From Algoriphagus halophilus (GTDB taxonomy: Bacteria > Bacteroidota > Bacteroidia > Cytophagales > Cyclobacteriaceae): a DNA stretch of 64,000 nucleotides. The notes beneath the pieces are model-generated. The model worked only from the letters and a program-made list of their open reading frames with translations. It did not search any database and was not told the DNA's origin. Shown piece after piece: positions 42,134 to 50,712 of the stretch (position 1 is its first letter; the number at the start of each line of letters is the position of its first letter). The position numbers were made by a program, and so were the translations under genes. The DNA lies in contig NZ_FSRC01000003.1 of NCBI RefSeq assembly GCF_900129785.1, forward strand, positions 310,001 to 374,000. The letters are read 5' to 3'.

Positions 42134-43849
42134 TTATTTGCTTTTAGATTTAATCGAAGCCTTTCTTTTGGAAAAGAAAGAGTCAATCTCTTCTCTCGAA
42201 AGCGCATTTAAGGTCATGACTTTTGTGAGGCCACCTTTTCTACCGGTCAATACTCCATATTTCATGTCCGAATATCCATCCATTTCATGGGCATCTGGAT
42301 TGATTGAAAGCATGACGCCTTGGTCTATAGCATATCGAACCCATCTCCAATCAAGGTCCAATCTCCAAGGGTTGGCATTGATTTCTATGACCACCTTGTT
42401 TTTTGCACATGCATCAATGATGGTCTTATGATCAATAGGATAGCCGGCTCTTCTCAATAATAGTCTACCAGTGGGATGTCCCAAGATGGTCGTATATGGA
42501 TTTTCAATGGCTGTCAACAATCTGTTTGTAGCCTTTTTGATATCCATGTTCAAAATAGAATGAATAGAAGAAACGATGAAGTCAAAGCTTTCCAAGACAT
42601 CATCAGGATAATCTAGACTTCCGTCGGGTAATATGTCACTTTCTATTCCTTTGAAAATTTTGAAAGGTGCCAATTCCTTATTTAGCTCATCGATTTCTTG
42701 GTGCTGTTTGATGATACGTTCCACTTCCAATCCTCCTGCATAAAAAGCAGTGCGGCTATGGTCAGAAATCCCAAGGTATTCATAGCCTAAATCTCGGCAA
42801 TATTCTGCCATTTGTTTTAAGCTATGCTTTCCATCACTATAGGTTGAATGATTGTGAAGAATTCCTTTTAAATCTGAGTCCTCCAATAATTTTCCAATCT
42901 TATGTTCTTTGGCCAAGGCTACTTCTCCAAAACCTTCCCGCATTTCTACAGGAATAAATTCCAACTTGTAATTTTGAAAAAACTCTTCTTCATTGGAATA
43001 GTCATTTTTATTGAGGAGATCACCCACGTTTTCTTTTTCGGTGACTGATTCACTCAAGAAAGCAGGGGAGGAACTGAGAAGTATTTTTTTACATACGAAT
43101 TCCTTTTTGCTACAAAAGTGAACTGTTACCAAAAGGTCCAGGTCATTAACTTTTCCTCTCCAAGCAAATGGCCCTGAAGCGGACATGTCCCAGGTAATGG
43201 AGTCCCAATTTTTAAGTTTCTCCTTGCCACCGAACAAAGACTCCATCCCAATCAGCCATTCTGCAGAGGAAATGATTTCCATTTTTCTTGCAAAATCTCC
43301 TACTAGCCCAAATTCTGATCTCTGATAAAGTGCTTCTAATTCTTTCGATAACGCAAGGATGGTTTCTTCTACATCAGCATACAACCACTTTCCCTCGTTT
43401 GAGGCTTTAAACTCAAGATTTTCAATGATGGTCTGTTGGGTTTTTTCCCCGAATCCTTTGGTCTTGGCAACTTTACCAGATTGACAGGCTTCCATTAGTT
43501 CATGGGTGCTGGTGATTCCTATTTCTTGCCAGAGCACTTTTACTTTTTTTGGGCCAAGTCCTTTTATTTGAAGGATTTCCAAAACGCCTGAAGGTGTTTT
43601 TTCCAGGAGTTCTTCCAAGGCAGGGAATGTTTCTGTTTCCTTCAAAGAAAGAATCGCTTCCAAAATACTTTTTCCGACTCCGGGTATTTTTTGTAATTCC
43701 TCTTCGCTTAGGTCCATTAAATCTTGATCTCCACGTTCGAGGGAATTGAGCGCACTTTGATAACTTCTTATTTTAAATGAGTTCTCCTCATGAAGCTCCA
43801 TGAGTTGAATACATAATTTTAATTTTTTCAGGATAGTCTTGTGGTCCAA
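42134..43849 (-). CDS. PolX-like protein: helix-hairpin-helix, degenerate polymerase palm, PHP domain
   Basis: 571 aa. Residues 1-150 carry the 8-kDa/HhH region (I-P-G-V-G-K, I-K-G-L-G-P-K-K-V, K-G-F-G-E-K). The palm should show G-S-x-R-R-x-x-E-x-x-x-D-x-D; here G184-D-F-A-R-K-M-E191 is followed by I-I-S-S-A-E-W, so two catalytic aspartates are replaced (S195, E197). The C-terminal PHP domain keeps its metal motifs: L-H-N-H-S-T-Y-S-D-G, G-I-S-D-H-S, I-V-S-S-I-H-S, N-A-N-P-W-R-L-D and N-P-D-A-H. It is probably a phosphoesterase or nuclease with DNA-binding parts, not a working polymerase. Confidence 0.85.
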   Translation of the reverse strand: MDHKTILKKLKLCIQLMELHEENSFKIRSYQSALNSLERGDQDLMDLSEEELQKIPGVGKSILEAILSLKETETFPALEELLEKTPSGVLEILQIKGLGPKKVKVLWQEIGITSTHELMEACQSGKVAKTKGFGEKTQQTIIENLEFKASNEGKWLYADVEETILALSKELEALYQRSEFGLVGDFARKMEIISSAEWLIGMESLFGGKEKLKNWDSITWDMSASGPFAWRGKVNDLDLLVTVHFCSKKEFVCKKILLSSSPAFLSESVTEKENVGDLLNKNDYSNEEEFFQNYKLEFIPVEMREGFGEVALAKEHKIGKLLEDSDLKGILHNHSTYSDGKHSLKQMAEYCRDLGYEYLGISDHSRTAFYAGGLEVERIIKQHQEIDELNKELAPFKIFKGIESDILPDGSLDYPDDVLESFDFIVSSIHSILNMDIKKATNRLLTAIENPYTTILGHPTGRLLLRRAGYPIDHKTIIDACAKNKVVIEINANPWRLDLDWRWVRYAIDQGVMLSINPDAHEMDGYSDMKYGVLTGRKGGLTKVMTLNALSREEIDSFFSKRKASIKSKSK

Positions 43850-43950
43850 AATCTTTTCTTTATATGTTGGAATGAGACAAATGTCTTTAATTATTGTTTC
43901 AAATTAAAGGTCGAAACCTTAACTTAAAATTGAAATTTAATTCTAAAGAA

Positions 43951-44349
43951 ATGAATTATTGGATGGTAAAATCGGAGCCAGGGGCATATTCCTGGGAAGA
44001 TTTCAAAAAAAAGAAAGAAGATGTTTGGGATGGAGTAAGGAATTACCAAGCTCGTAACTTTTTACGTGATATGAAGTTAGGGGATTTGGTGATGTTTTAT
44101 CATAGTGGGAAAGAAAAAGCAGTAGTGGGGATAGCAGAAGTTTCGGAGGAAAGTTTTCCAGATCCCACCAATAAGGATTGGTTAGCCGTAAGATTGAAAG
44201 TGAACAGGGACTTGAATAATCCCGTTTCATTAAAAGAAATCAAATCAGAAGATGCCTTATCGGAAATGTTGATGTTGCGGCAAACAAGGCTTTCTGTAAT
44301 GTCTCTCCAAAAAGACGAATTTGATATTATCCTTAAAATGAGTTCATGA
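43951..44349 (+). CDS. EVE-domain protein
   Basis: 132 aa from the ATG that begins M-N-Y-W-M-V-K-S-E-P, the standard EVE start; 19 codons upstream are open but do not match the family. Seen: Y-S-W-E-D-F, W-D-G-V-R-N-Y-Q-A-R-N-F-L-R-D-M-K-L-G-D, and Y-H-S-G-K-E-K-A-V-V-G-I-A-E-V. EVE domains are PUA-like and bind modified bases in DNA or RNA. The stop overlaps the start of the following secreted-protein gene (ATGA), an odd pairing of a cytoplasmic and an exported product. Confidence 0.93.
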   Translation: MNYWMVKSEPGAYSWEDFKKKKEDVWDGVRNYQARNFLRDMKLGDLVMFYHSGKEKAVVGIAEVSEESFPDPTNKDWLAVRLKVNRDLNNPVSLKEIKSEDALSEMLMLRQTRLSVMSLQKDEFDIILKMSS

Positions 44350-45968
44350 AATTATCCTTAACAAGTTTCTTTTTTTTATTCCTTATTGGTTCGGCATGGG
44401 CACAGGTAAAGTTCATTGAGCGACTTGAAGTGCCTTCGGAGATGTATGAGCCAAATTTTGAAATGACCAGACTTGAAGATGGGCTAGTTGCGTTTCGCAC
44501 AGTTCCCGAAAAAGGTCTGAATTTCAGGAGGAAGTTACAGTATTTCAAAAGTGACTTTGATCTGAATAGTACTGGAGTTATTGAATTCCCGGTAAAAGAA
44601 GGCTTTGATATTGTTGGATTTGATGTAGATAAAGGATTCCTGTTCCTTTTATTGCAAAAAGGGTCTTCAACAAATTCGGATAAATATATTTTTAAAATCA
44701 ATTTGGAAACCAATAAGGGGTTGGAGATAGATGCCAATAATTTATTGGATATGGAATTGGTGGAATTTTTAGTGTTGGAGGATAAGGCCTTATTTTTAGG
44801 GATTTCAGAAAGAAATCCGGTACTCCAGATTTTTGATCTCAATTTAAATTCCGTTCAGACCGTACAGGGGATATATAATCCTAATACCCAGGTATTACAA
44901 CTTCGAAAAATTCCGGAGTTGAAGGAAATAGAAATTGTGATCAGTAGAGAGGTGAAAAATAGAAGGAAAGAGATTTTGCTGAATACCTATGATCTTCAAG
45001 GAAATCTAATGAGGGAAATCAAAGTTGATAATTTTGGAGATTCAGATGAAGATATCCTAGATGGTTTGTTGTTGCCTATGTCAGAATACCAACAGGCCAT
45101 GATCGGTGCATATGGGTATGATAAAAGAGATGTGTATTTAGGGATGTATATCATGGATATCAACGAATTTGGAGAGTATCAATTCAAAAAATACACATTA
45201 GAAGATTTCCCTAACTTTTTTAATTACCTCGATGAAAAGGATAAAGAAAGGAGAGATGCTGAGGTGATTAAAAATCTTGAAAAGGAGAAGGTCCCAACGA
45301 TTCGAAATATCTATTCTATCCGAGACGTGTACACTACAGATGACTCCTATGTAGTTTACTTTGATCATTACACAATGGTTAATTCGAGAGGAAATACTCG
45401 ACCTGGAGTGTATTCAGCATCTAGTGCATATCGCTATGATCGTTTAAATAGGATGGGGTATACCCCTTATTTTGCGGACCCCTTTTATCAAAACAACTAT
45501 CCTTATAGTAGTAATTTTCAAGTGTCTACTGAATATAGATATGTGTCTGCTCATTTTGCGAAGGTTGCGAAGGAAGGGAATGTATTATGGGATAATTCAA
45601 ATACCTACGATGATTTTACAACTACCTATTCGGAGCCATTTGGAGAAATGGCAGTGGTGGGAGATGATGTTTACCATGTTTACGTAGAAAATTTGGATGT
45701 GGTGTTAAGTTTTTTCAGAAATGGTGAAAAAATACTTGAAAATCAGCACTTTGAATTAGAGCTTATTAAAGAAAATGAGCGAATCAAAGATACTGATCCG
45801 GAAAGTTTGAAATTTGTCCACTGGTATGATCGGTATTTTTTACTGAGTGGAAATCAGAGAATTAGATATCAAGATGAAAGTGGGAAAGAACAGGTTCGAG
45901 ATGTTTTCTTTGCTACCAAAATTTTGGTAGACGGTGATTTGTACCAGCCAGAAGAGTCTCTAGACTAG
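44346..45968 (+). CDS. Secreted protein of unknown function
   Basis: 540 aa with a clear signal peptide (F-F-F-L-F-L-I-G-S-A-W-A-Q, cleavage about residue 19). The mature part is rich in beta-strand patterns with repeated F-D-L-N/Y-D-L-Q-G turns in the first half, which could be a propeller. A Tyr/Asn-rich section lies near residues 345-400 (Y-R-Y-D-R-L-N-R, N-N-Y-P-Y-S-S-N). No lipobox, sorting domain or catalytic motif seen. Translationally coupled to the EVE gene. I do not recognise the family. Confidence 0.6.
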   Translation: MKLSLTSFFFLFLIGSAWAQVKFIERLEVPSEMYEPNFEMTRLEDGLVAFRTVPEKGLNFRRKLQYFKSDFDLNSTGVIEFPVKEGFDIVGFDVDKGFLFLLLQKGSSTNSDKYIFKINLETNKGLEIDANNLLDMELVEFLVLEDKALFLGISERNPVLQIFDLNLNSVQTVQGIYNPNTQVLQLRKIPELKEIEIVISREVKNRRKEILLNTYDLQGNLMREIKVDNFGDSDEDILDGLLLPMSEYQQAMIGAYGYDKRDVYLGMYIMDINEFGEYQFKKYTLEDFPNFFNYLDEKDKERRDAEVIKNLEKEKVPTIRNIYSIRDVYTTDDSYVVYFDHYTMVNSRGNTRPGVYSASSAYRYDRLNRMGYTPYFADPFYQNNYPYSSNFQVSTEYRYVSAHFAKVAKEGNVLWDNSNTYDDFTTTYSEPFGEMAVVGDDVYHVYVENLDVVLSFFRNGEKILENQHFELELIKENERIKDTDPESLKFVHWYDRYFLLSGNQRIRYQDESGKEQVRDVFFATKILVDGDLYQPEESLD

Positions 45969-46002
45969 AAATTCTTCCTATATTTACCCCCAAATCTTAC
46001 CC

Positions 46003-46551
46003 ATGCAAAAAAGGCTAGTCTTAGACGAAGGACAGATTGCCATCACCCTGAGGAGATTCTGTCATCAACTCATCGAAAATCACGACGATTTCGAAAATAC
46101 GGTACTTTTAGGATTACAACCCAGAGGAACATTGCTGGTTGATAAGATTGTTTCCTTGCTTGAAGAAATTTCAGGAGTCAAAGTACCATCAGGTTATTTG
46201 GATGCTACATTCCATCGAGACGATTTCCGTAGAAGAGATTTGCCGCTAAAGGCCAATGAAACCAAAATTGATTTTTTGGTAGAGGGCAAAAAGGTGATTG
46301 TGGTAGATGATGTGCTTTACAAAGGTCGATCAGTGAGAGCAGCCATGGATGCCATGATTGCTTTTGGAAGGCCACAAAAAGTAGAGCTGATGGTGCTTGT
46401 AGACAGAAAACTTACCCGGGATTACCCTATTAGGCCAGACTATTACGGTATTCGAATCAATACCCTGGAAAGCCAATATGTAATTGTAGAATGGAAGGAG
46501 CAAGGGCACGAAAAAGACGCAATTTGGATCACAGAGAAAGATAAAAATTAA
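46003..46551 (+). CDS. pyrR: PyrR-type uracil phosphoribosyltransferase
   Basis: 182 aa, a type I phosphoribosyltransferase. The PRPP loop V-I-V-V-D-D-V-L-Y-K-G-R-S-V-R-A-A is at about residues 104-120, and the early G-L-Q-P-R-G and later D-R-K-L-T-R-D-Y-P-I-R-P-D-Y-Y-G are PyrR signatures. In Firmicutes PyrR also attenuates pyr mRNA; I saw no obvious PyrR-binding leader here, so an enzymatic role is the safer reading. The next gene, pyrB, starts 2 nt after the stop, so the two form a pyrimidine operon. Confidence 0.92.
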   Translation: MQKRLVLDEGQIAITLRRFCHQLIENHDDFENTVLLGLQPRGTLLVDKIVSLLEEISGVKVPSGYLDATFHRDDFRRRDLPLKANETKIDFLVEGKKVIVVDDVLYKGRSVRAAMDAMIAFGRPQKVELMVLVDRKLTRDYPIRPDYYGIRINTLESQYVIVEWKEQGHEKDAIWITEKDKN

Positions 46552-46553
46552 TC

Positions 46554-47480
46554 ATGTCTCAACTCAGCACCAAACACCTGTTAGGAATTAAAAACATCAC
46601 AGAAAGTGATGTTCAATTAATATTAGAAACAGCGGCAAATTTCAAAGAAGTGATCAATAGGCCCATTAAAAAGGTGCCTTCATTGCGTGATATTACCATT
46701 GCCAATGTGTTTTTTGAAAATTCTACCAGAACCAAACTTTCCTTTGAATTGGCAGAAAAGCGATTGTCTGCTGATGTGGTGAATTTCTCTTCCAGCAATT
46801 CTTCCGTAAAAAAAGGGGAAACTCTGGTAGATACCGTGAATAATATCTTGTCTATGAAAGTGGACATGGTAGTAATGAGGCATTCCAGCCCAGGGGCTCC
46901 TCATTTCTTGAGTAGAAATGTGAAGGCAAATATTGTAAATGCCGGAGATGGTACCCATGAACACCCAACCCAGGCATTATTGGATTCTTTCTCTATTAAA
47001 GAGAAACTTGGAGACGTTGCTGGAAAGAAAGTGGCCATTATTGGAGATATACTTCATTCCAGAGTTGCACTCTCCAATATTTTCTGCCTTCAAAAACTTG
47101 GGGCTGAAGTCATGGTTTGCGGTCCAATCACGTTGTTGCCAAAATATGTAGAAAGCTTAGGAGTAAAGGTGGAGCTGGATGTGAGAAAAGCTCTTCAATG
47201 GTGCGATGTGGCAAATGTCTTGAGAATTCAGTTGGAACGTCAACAAATCAAATACTTCCCAAGCTTAAGAGAATATTCACTCTACTATGGGATCAACCGA
47301 AAAATGTTGGAAGAGTTGGATAAAGAGATTGTAATCATGCATCCAGGTCCCATCAATAGGGGAGTGGAATTGAGTTCAGATGTTGCTGACTCAGAGCATG
47401 CTATTATTCTGGAACAGGTTCAGAATGGGGTGGCAGTTAGAATGGCTGTACTCTATTTACTTGCTGGAGCTAGAAATTAA
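46554..47480 (+). CDS. pyrB: Aspartate carbamoyltransferase catalytic subunit
   Basis: 308 aa. Carbamoyl-phosphate site F-F-E-N-S-T-R-T-K-L-S-F-E at about residues 52-64, then M-R-H-S-S-P-G-A-P, H-E-H-P-T-Q-A-L-L-D, and the aspartate-site M-H-P-G-P-I-N-R-G-V-E. This is the second step of UMP synthesis, in the cytoplasm. No pyrI regulatory-chain gene is adjacent, consistent with its operon partner pyrR. A strong terminator follows 12 nt after the stop. Confidence 0.96.
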   Translation: MSQLSTKHLLGIKNITESDVQLILETAANFKEVINRPIKKVPSLRDITIANVFFENSTRTKLSFELAEKRLSADVVNFSSSNSSVKKGETLVDTVNNILSMKVDMVVMRHSSPGAPHFLSRNVKANIVNAGDGTHEHPTQALLDSFSIKEKLGDVAGKKVAIIGDILHSRVALSNIFCLQKLGAEVMVCGPITLLPKYVESLGVKVELDVRKALQWCDVANVLRIQLERQQIKYFPSLREYSLYYGINRKMLEELDKEIVIMHPGPINRGVELSSDVADSEHAIILEQVQNGVAVRMAVLYLLAGARN

Positions 47481-47492
47481 TCGTGATACTTC

Positions 47493-47534
47493 AAAAAAAC
47501 GGCTGTTCCCAATAAGGTAACAGCCGTTTTTTTT
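47493..47534. terminator. Bidirectional terminator after pyrB
   Basis: Stem of about 15 bp (47493-47507 / 47519-47533; A-run, C-G-G-C-T-G-T-T arm) with T8 on the plus strand and A7 before it. It separates pyrB from the convergent beta-barrel gene. Confidence 0.85.
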
Positions 47535-47554
47535 CAAACTTTAGTTATAAACCG

Positions 47555-48166
47555 TTACATTCCTCTCCATCTTCCGCCACCAACATAGAATCCTAGAGTA
47601 AATCCAAAATATTGGTTGATTGCCTCTCCAATGACCTCTCCTGAGGCATTTTGTAAGTTGCTTTTTGGGACGAAGTTGTATTCTGCACCCATTCTGAACT
47701 TGCCTAATTCCACCCCGGCTCTGACCATAGGAGCCCATTTAAAATCAGCTTCTAGATCACCGAAATTATCAGGCACATCAAAATCCCCATTATCAATTTG
47801 AACACTGCTTAAAGTGTAATATCCAAAACCTGCCCCTATGTAAGGAGCCAATTGGGTACCCCCTTGATTAAAATAATAATCAAAGGTGCCTGAAATAGAA
47901 ATGTTAGCAGAAATTTCCCCTTCGTAATCTTCTGTAAAATCATAGTAGGTCACATCTTTTGCGAGTCCAGCTATTCCAAATCTTATTCCAACATTCATAT
48001 TGTCTTTTAAGTTGACTTTGGGCTCTAAGTTTACCAAGGCTCCTATGCCACCTCCTTTGGGAATAGCAGCGCCTAAGTCCATCCCCATTCTAAATCTTCC
48101 AGCATGCTGAGCCATGGTATATTGGCAGAGCGTTAGAAGTAGTGCGATTACAAAAAGTTTTTTCAT
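47555..48166 (-). CDS. Outer-membrane beta-barrel protein, porin-like
   Basis: 203 aa from M-K-K-L-F-V-I-A; ten further codons are open upstream but precede the signal peptide. Signal peptide ends at T-M-A-Q. The mature part alternates hydrophobic strands with Gly and aromatic residues (Y-I-G-A-G-F-G-Y-Y-T-L, V-R-A-G-V-E-L-G-K-F-R-M-G-A-E-Y-N-F), consistent with an 8-strand OmpA/OmpW-like barrel. It ends G-G-G-R-W-R-G-M rather than with the usual terminal Phe. No substrate prediction. Confidence 0.75.
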   Translation of the reverse strand: MKKLFVIALLLTLCQYTMAQHAGRFRMGMDLGAAIPKGGGIGALVNLEPKVNLKDNMNVGIRFGIAGLAKDVTYYDFTEDYEGEISANISISGTFDYYFNQGGTQLAPYIGAGFGYYTLSSVQIDNGDFDVPDNFGDLEADFKWAPMVRAGVELGKFRMGAEYNFVPKSNLQNASGEVIGEAINQYFGFTLGFYVGGGRWRGM

Positions 48167-48270
48167 TGTCTGTGGTTTATTTGAACGTGATTTCAAAGAA
48201 TAACAAAAAAGATTCCAAATTTTAGAAACCTAGACTTGTTCGCATTAGTTTTAAGATCAAATTCACTTTT

Positions 48271-48987
48271 ATGTTAATAGTCAATAATCTGGTAAAAAAG
48301 TACGGCAAACAGAATGCAGTGGACGACTTATCTTTTGAATTGAAGGGTGGAGAAGTAGTCGGCTTGTTGGGTCCAAATGGGGCAGGGAAAAGTACCACCA
48401 TGAAATGCATAGTGGGGCTTTTGAGAAAAACTTCTGGAGAAATTACCATTGGCGGGTATGATCATTTATCCGTGGAGGCTAAGAGACTATTTAGCTATAT
48501 TCCTGAGACCCCATATGTGTATGATTTATTGACGGTCAAAGAACATTTTCAATTCATCGGTCAAGCTTATGGAGTGCCCAATTGGAAAGAAAAAACAGAT
48601 GAGTTGGTTCAGCTATTTGAACTTGAAGATAAACAGGATAAACTAGGAAGGGATCTTTCCAAAGGGATGAGACAAAAAGTGTCTATTGTTTGTGCTTTGA
48701 TTCCTGATCCTCAAGTTTTGTTTTTTGATGAACCCATGATTGGGCTGGATCCAAAAGCCATAAAAAATACCAGACAAATTTTCAGGAATCTGAAGGAAGC
48801 AGGAAAAACCATTTTAGTGAGTACCCATTTGATTGATAGTGTAGAGTCTATTGCAGATAGAATTATGATCCTGAAAGAGGGGAAAATTGTAGGGAATGAT
48901 ACGATTGCCAATCTTAAGCAACAGTTTGTTCAAGAGGAAGGGACTTCATTAGAGGATTTGTTTCTAGAACTTACCAAAGATGTTTGA
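48271..48987 (+). CDS. ABC transporter ATP-binding protein
   Basis: 238 aa. Walker A G-P-N-G-A-G-K-S-T at residues 32-40, signature L-S-K-G-M-R-Q-K, Walker B V-L-F-F-D-E-P-M-I-G-L-D-P, and switch His in S-T-H-L-I. This is the single-domain exporter type (like DrrA or YhbB families). It overlaps the downstream permease gene by 8 nt, so the two make one exporter. Substrate unknown. Confidence 0.92.
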   Translation: MLIVNNLVKKYGKQNAVDDLSFELKGGEVVGLLGPNGAGKSTTMKCIVGLLRKTSGEITIGGYDHLSVEAKRLFSYIPETPYVYDLLTVKEHFQFIGQAYGVPNWKEKTDELVQLFELEDKQDKLGRDLSKGMRQKVSIVCALIPDPQVLFFDEPMIGLDPKAIKNTRQIFRNLKEAGKTILVSTHLIDSVESIADRIMILKEGKIVGNDTIANLKQQFVQEEGTSLEDLFLELTKDV

Positions 48988-50611
48988 ATTCCGGATACTC
49001 CTTAGAAAGGATATTTTAATCCTACTCAACAATATCAAACTAATCCTAAAAAATCCACTTAGGCTCTTGCCATATGGAGGATTGTTGGCCTATTTCTTTT
49101 TTATCTATACCATGCGGATGAAGAGTAGGCCAGAAGAATCTGGAATGCAAACTCCAGATTTGGAGGGAATTCCGGAAGTGAATTTTGCCTTGCAAAATGT
49201 GGTCGGAGGGATTACCATTCTGGCCTTGTCGTTTTTCGTTTTCCAGCTTTATCGTGCGACGAAAAAGAACATCAGTTTCTTTAAGATGGCGGATGTCAAT
49301 TTATTATTTACCGCACCGGTGAAACCTGAAAATATTTTGATTTACTACATGGCAAGATCAATACTTCCTGCTTTGGGAGGTAGTATTTTGTTTTTATTTT
49401 ATGGAGCTAGCCAACTTGCAGATCAGTTTGAACTAACAGCGGGCAACATCGTTTTCTTGGTTTTGGGATTTGCACTTTTCTTCTTTATGATCTTCCCACT
49501 GAGATTTTTGATCTATACACTTCATACCAAGTATGGAATCATGAATTACATCAAATCTGGAGTGTCTATACTAGGGGTAGTTTTAGGTTTGATGATTTTA
49601 ATTCCAGGTCTTATGGCAGAGAAATTCTGGCAAGGGATGTTTTCCTGGGTGAGCTCCCCTTGGTTTAACTTCTTTCCAATTGTGGGTTGGAGTAGGGGGA
49701 TCATGAGCTATGTCTGGGATCAGAACGTCATTTTATCATCCTGCTTTTTGATGCTTTATGGATTGGCTTATTATACCATCGTAAAATTGGTGATTCAGTT
49801 TTCTGGCTATTACTATGAAGATGTATTGGAAGCTACCAAGTCCAATGAAGAAAAAATTGAAAAAGTAAGAGGAAAAAAACAAGCTTCTGAAGCCTCCTTT
49901 AGTATGAATGCCAAGAAGCAGTTGGCCTTACCCGACTTTGGGGTGGGTGCAAAAGCATTTTATTGGAGAAATTACGTGCATAGCTCCAGACAGGATTTTC
50001 ATCCTCTTTTTGGAATTTATTCATTAATCATGACTGGTTTGGGGATTCTATTTGCCATCCTTTCCAGGTTTGATTGGTTTTCGCATAAGTTGTTTTACGG
50101 ATACCTGGTCGTGCTTTTTGTTTTCTACTTTATGGCTGGTATTGGAAGGGCATCTGTTGGAGATTTAAAAAAGCCATTTTTTATATTAATCCCAGCCAGC
50201 TGGTCAGCAAAATTCTGGAATATGATCAAACTGGATCTTTTTCAGATTTTACTGTTTTCTGGCTTAATGATTATTCCATCAGTATTTATTGCAGAATTGA
50301 ACTGGGCGATCATCCCTTTGTTTTTACTGGGAATGCTAGGGTTTTATTTAATTGGATTTTCCATAAATCTGATACCGCAAATCGCTTTGGATGAAAGTTG
50401 GGATCGGATCTTAATCAAGCCTTTGCTCATAGGTGGAATATTTATTTTTGGAATCATTCCTTCAGGAGTTGCCAGTATTTTAATTTTTGTTCTGACTAAA
50501 AAGTTTGTGTTTGGTTTATTGACTTTAGTGTTAGGAGTAGCCTTTGTAACCGCTATTTTACTTCATGTAACCTTGGATGTGATTAAAAAGGTAGAATTTA
50601 AAGAAGTCTAG
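48980..50611 (+). CDS. ABC exporter permease (12-TM type)
   Basis: 543 aa with roughly twelve hydrophobic segments in two groups (residues about 25-280 and 345-535), separated by a charged cytoplasmic loop (S-N-E-E-K-I-E-K-V-R-G-K-K-Q). The layout suits the putative ABC exporter families of Bacteroidota/Firmicutes that pair with a single ATPase. The early N-L-L-F-T-A-P-V-K-P-E-N is the usual coupling-helix segment of this group. Translationally coupled to the ATPase gene. Substrate unknown. Confidence 0.8.
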   Translation: MFEFRILLRKDILILLNNIKLILKNPLRLLPYGGLLAYFFFIYTMRMKSRPEESGMQTPDLEGIPEVNFALQNVVGGITILALSFFVFQLYRATKKNISFFKMADVNLLFTAPVKPENILIYYMARSILPALGGSILFLFYGASQLADQFELTAGNIVFLVLGFALFFFMIFPLRFLIYTLHTKYGIMNYIKSGVSILGVVLGLMILIPGLMAEKFWQGMFSWVSSPWFNFFPIVGWSRGIMSYVWDQNVILSSCFLMLYGLAYYTIVKLVIQFSGYYYEDVLEATKSNEEKIEKVRGKKQASEASFSMNAKKQLALPDFGVGAKAFYWRNYVHSSRQDFHPLFGIYSLIMTGLGILFAILSRFDWFSHKLFYGYLVVLFVFYFMAGIGRASVGDLKKPFFILIPASWSAKFWNMIKLDLFQILLFSGLMIIPSVFIAELNWAIIPLFLLGMLGFYLIGFSINLIPQIALDESWDRILIKPLLIGGIFIFGIIPSGVASILIFVLTKKFVFGLLTLVLGVAFVTAILLHVTLDVIKKVEFKEV

Positions 50612-50684
50612 AAAAAAGAACTTTTTAACTCAGAATTTTATTTTGTTTTTAGGTGAAGCGGACAGGAGGGCAAGAAAATTCCTG

Positions 50685-50692
50685 TATTTTTG
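50685..50692 (+). promoter_or_regulatory. Possible -7 element of the cystathionine beta-synthase gene
   Basis: TATTTTTG matches TAnnTTTG, 20 nt before the ATG at 50713. I found no TTTG at the expected -33 position, so this is tentative. Confidence 0.35.
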
Positions 50693-50712
50693 GATACCAA
50701 ATATAACTGACT

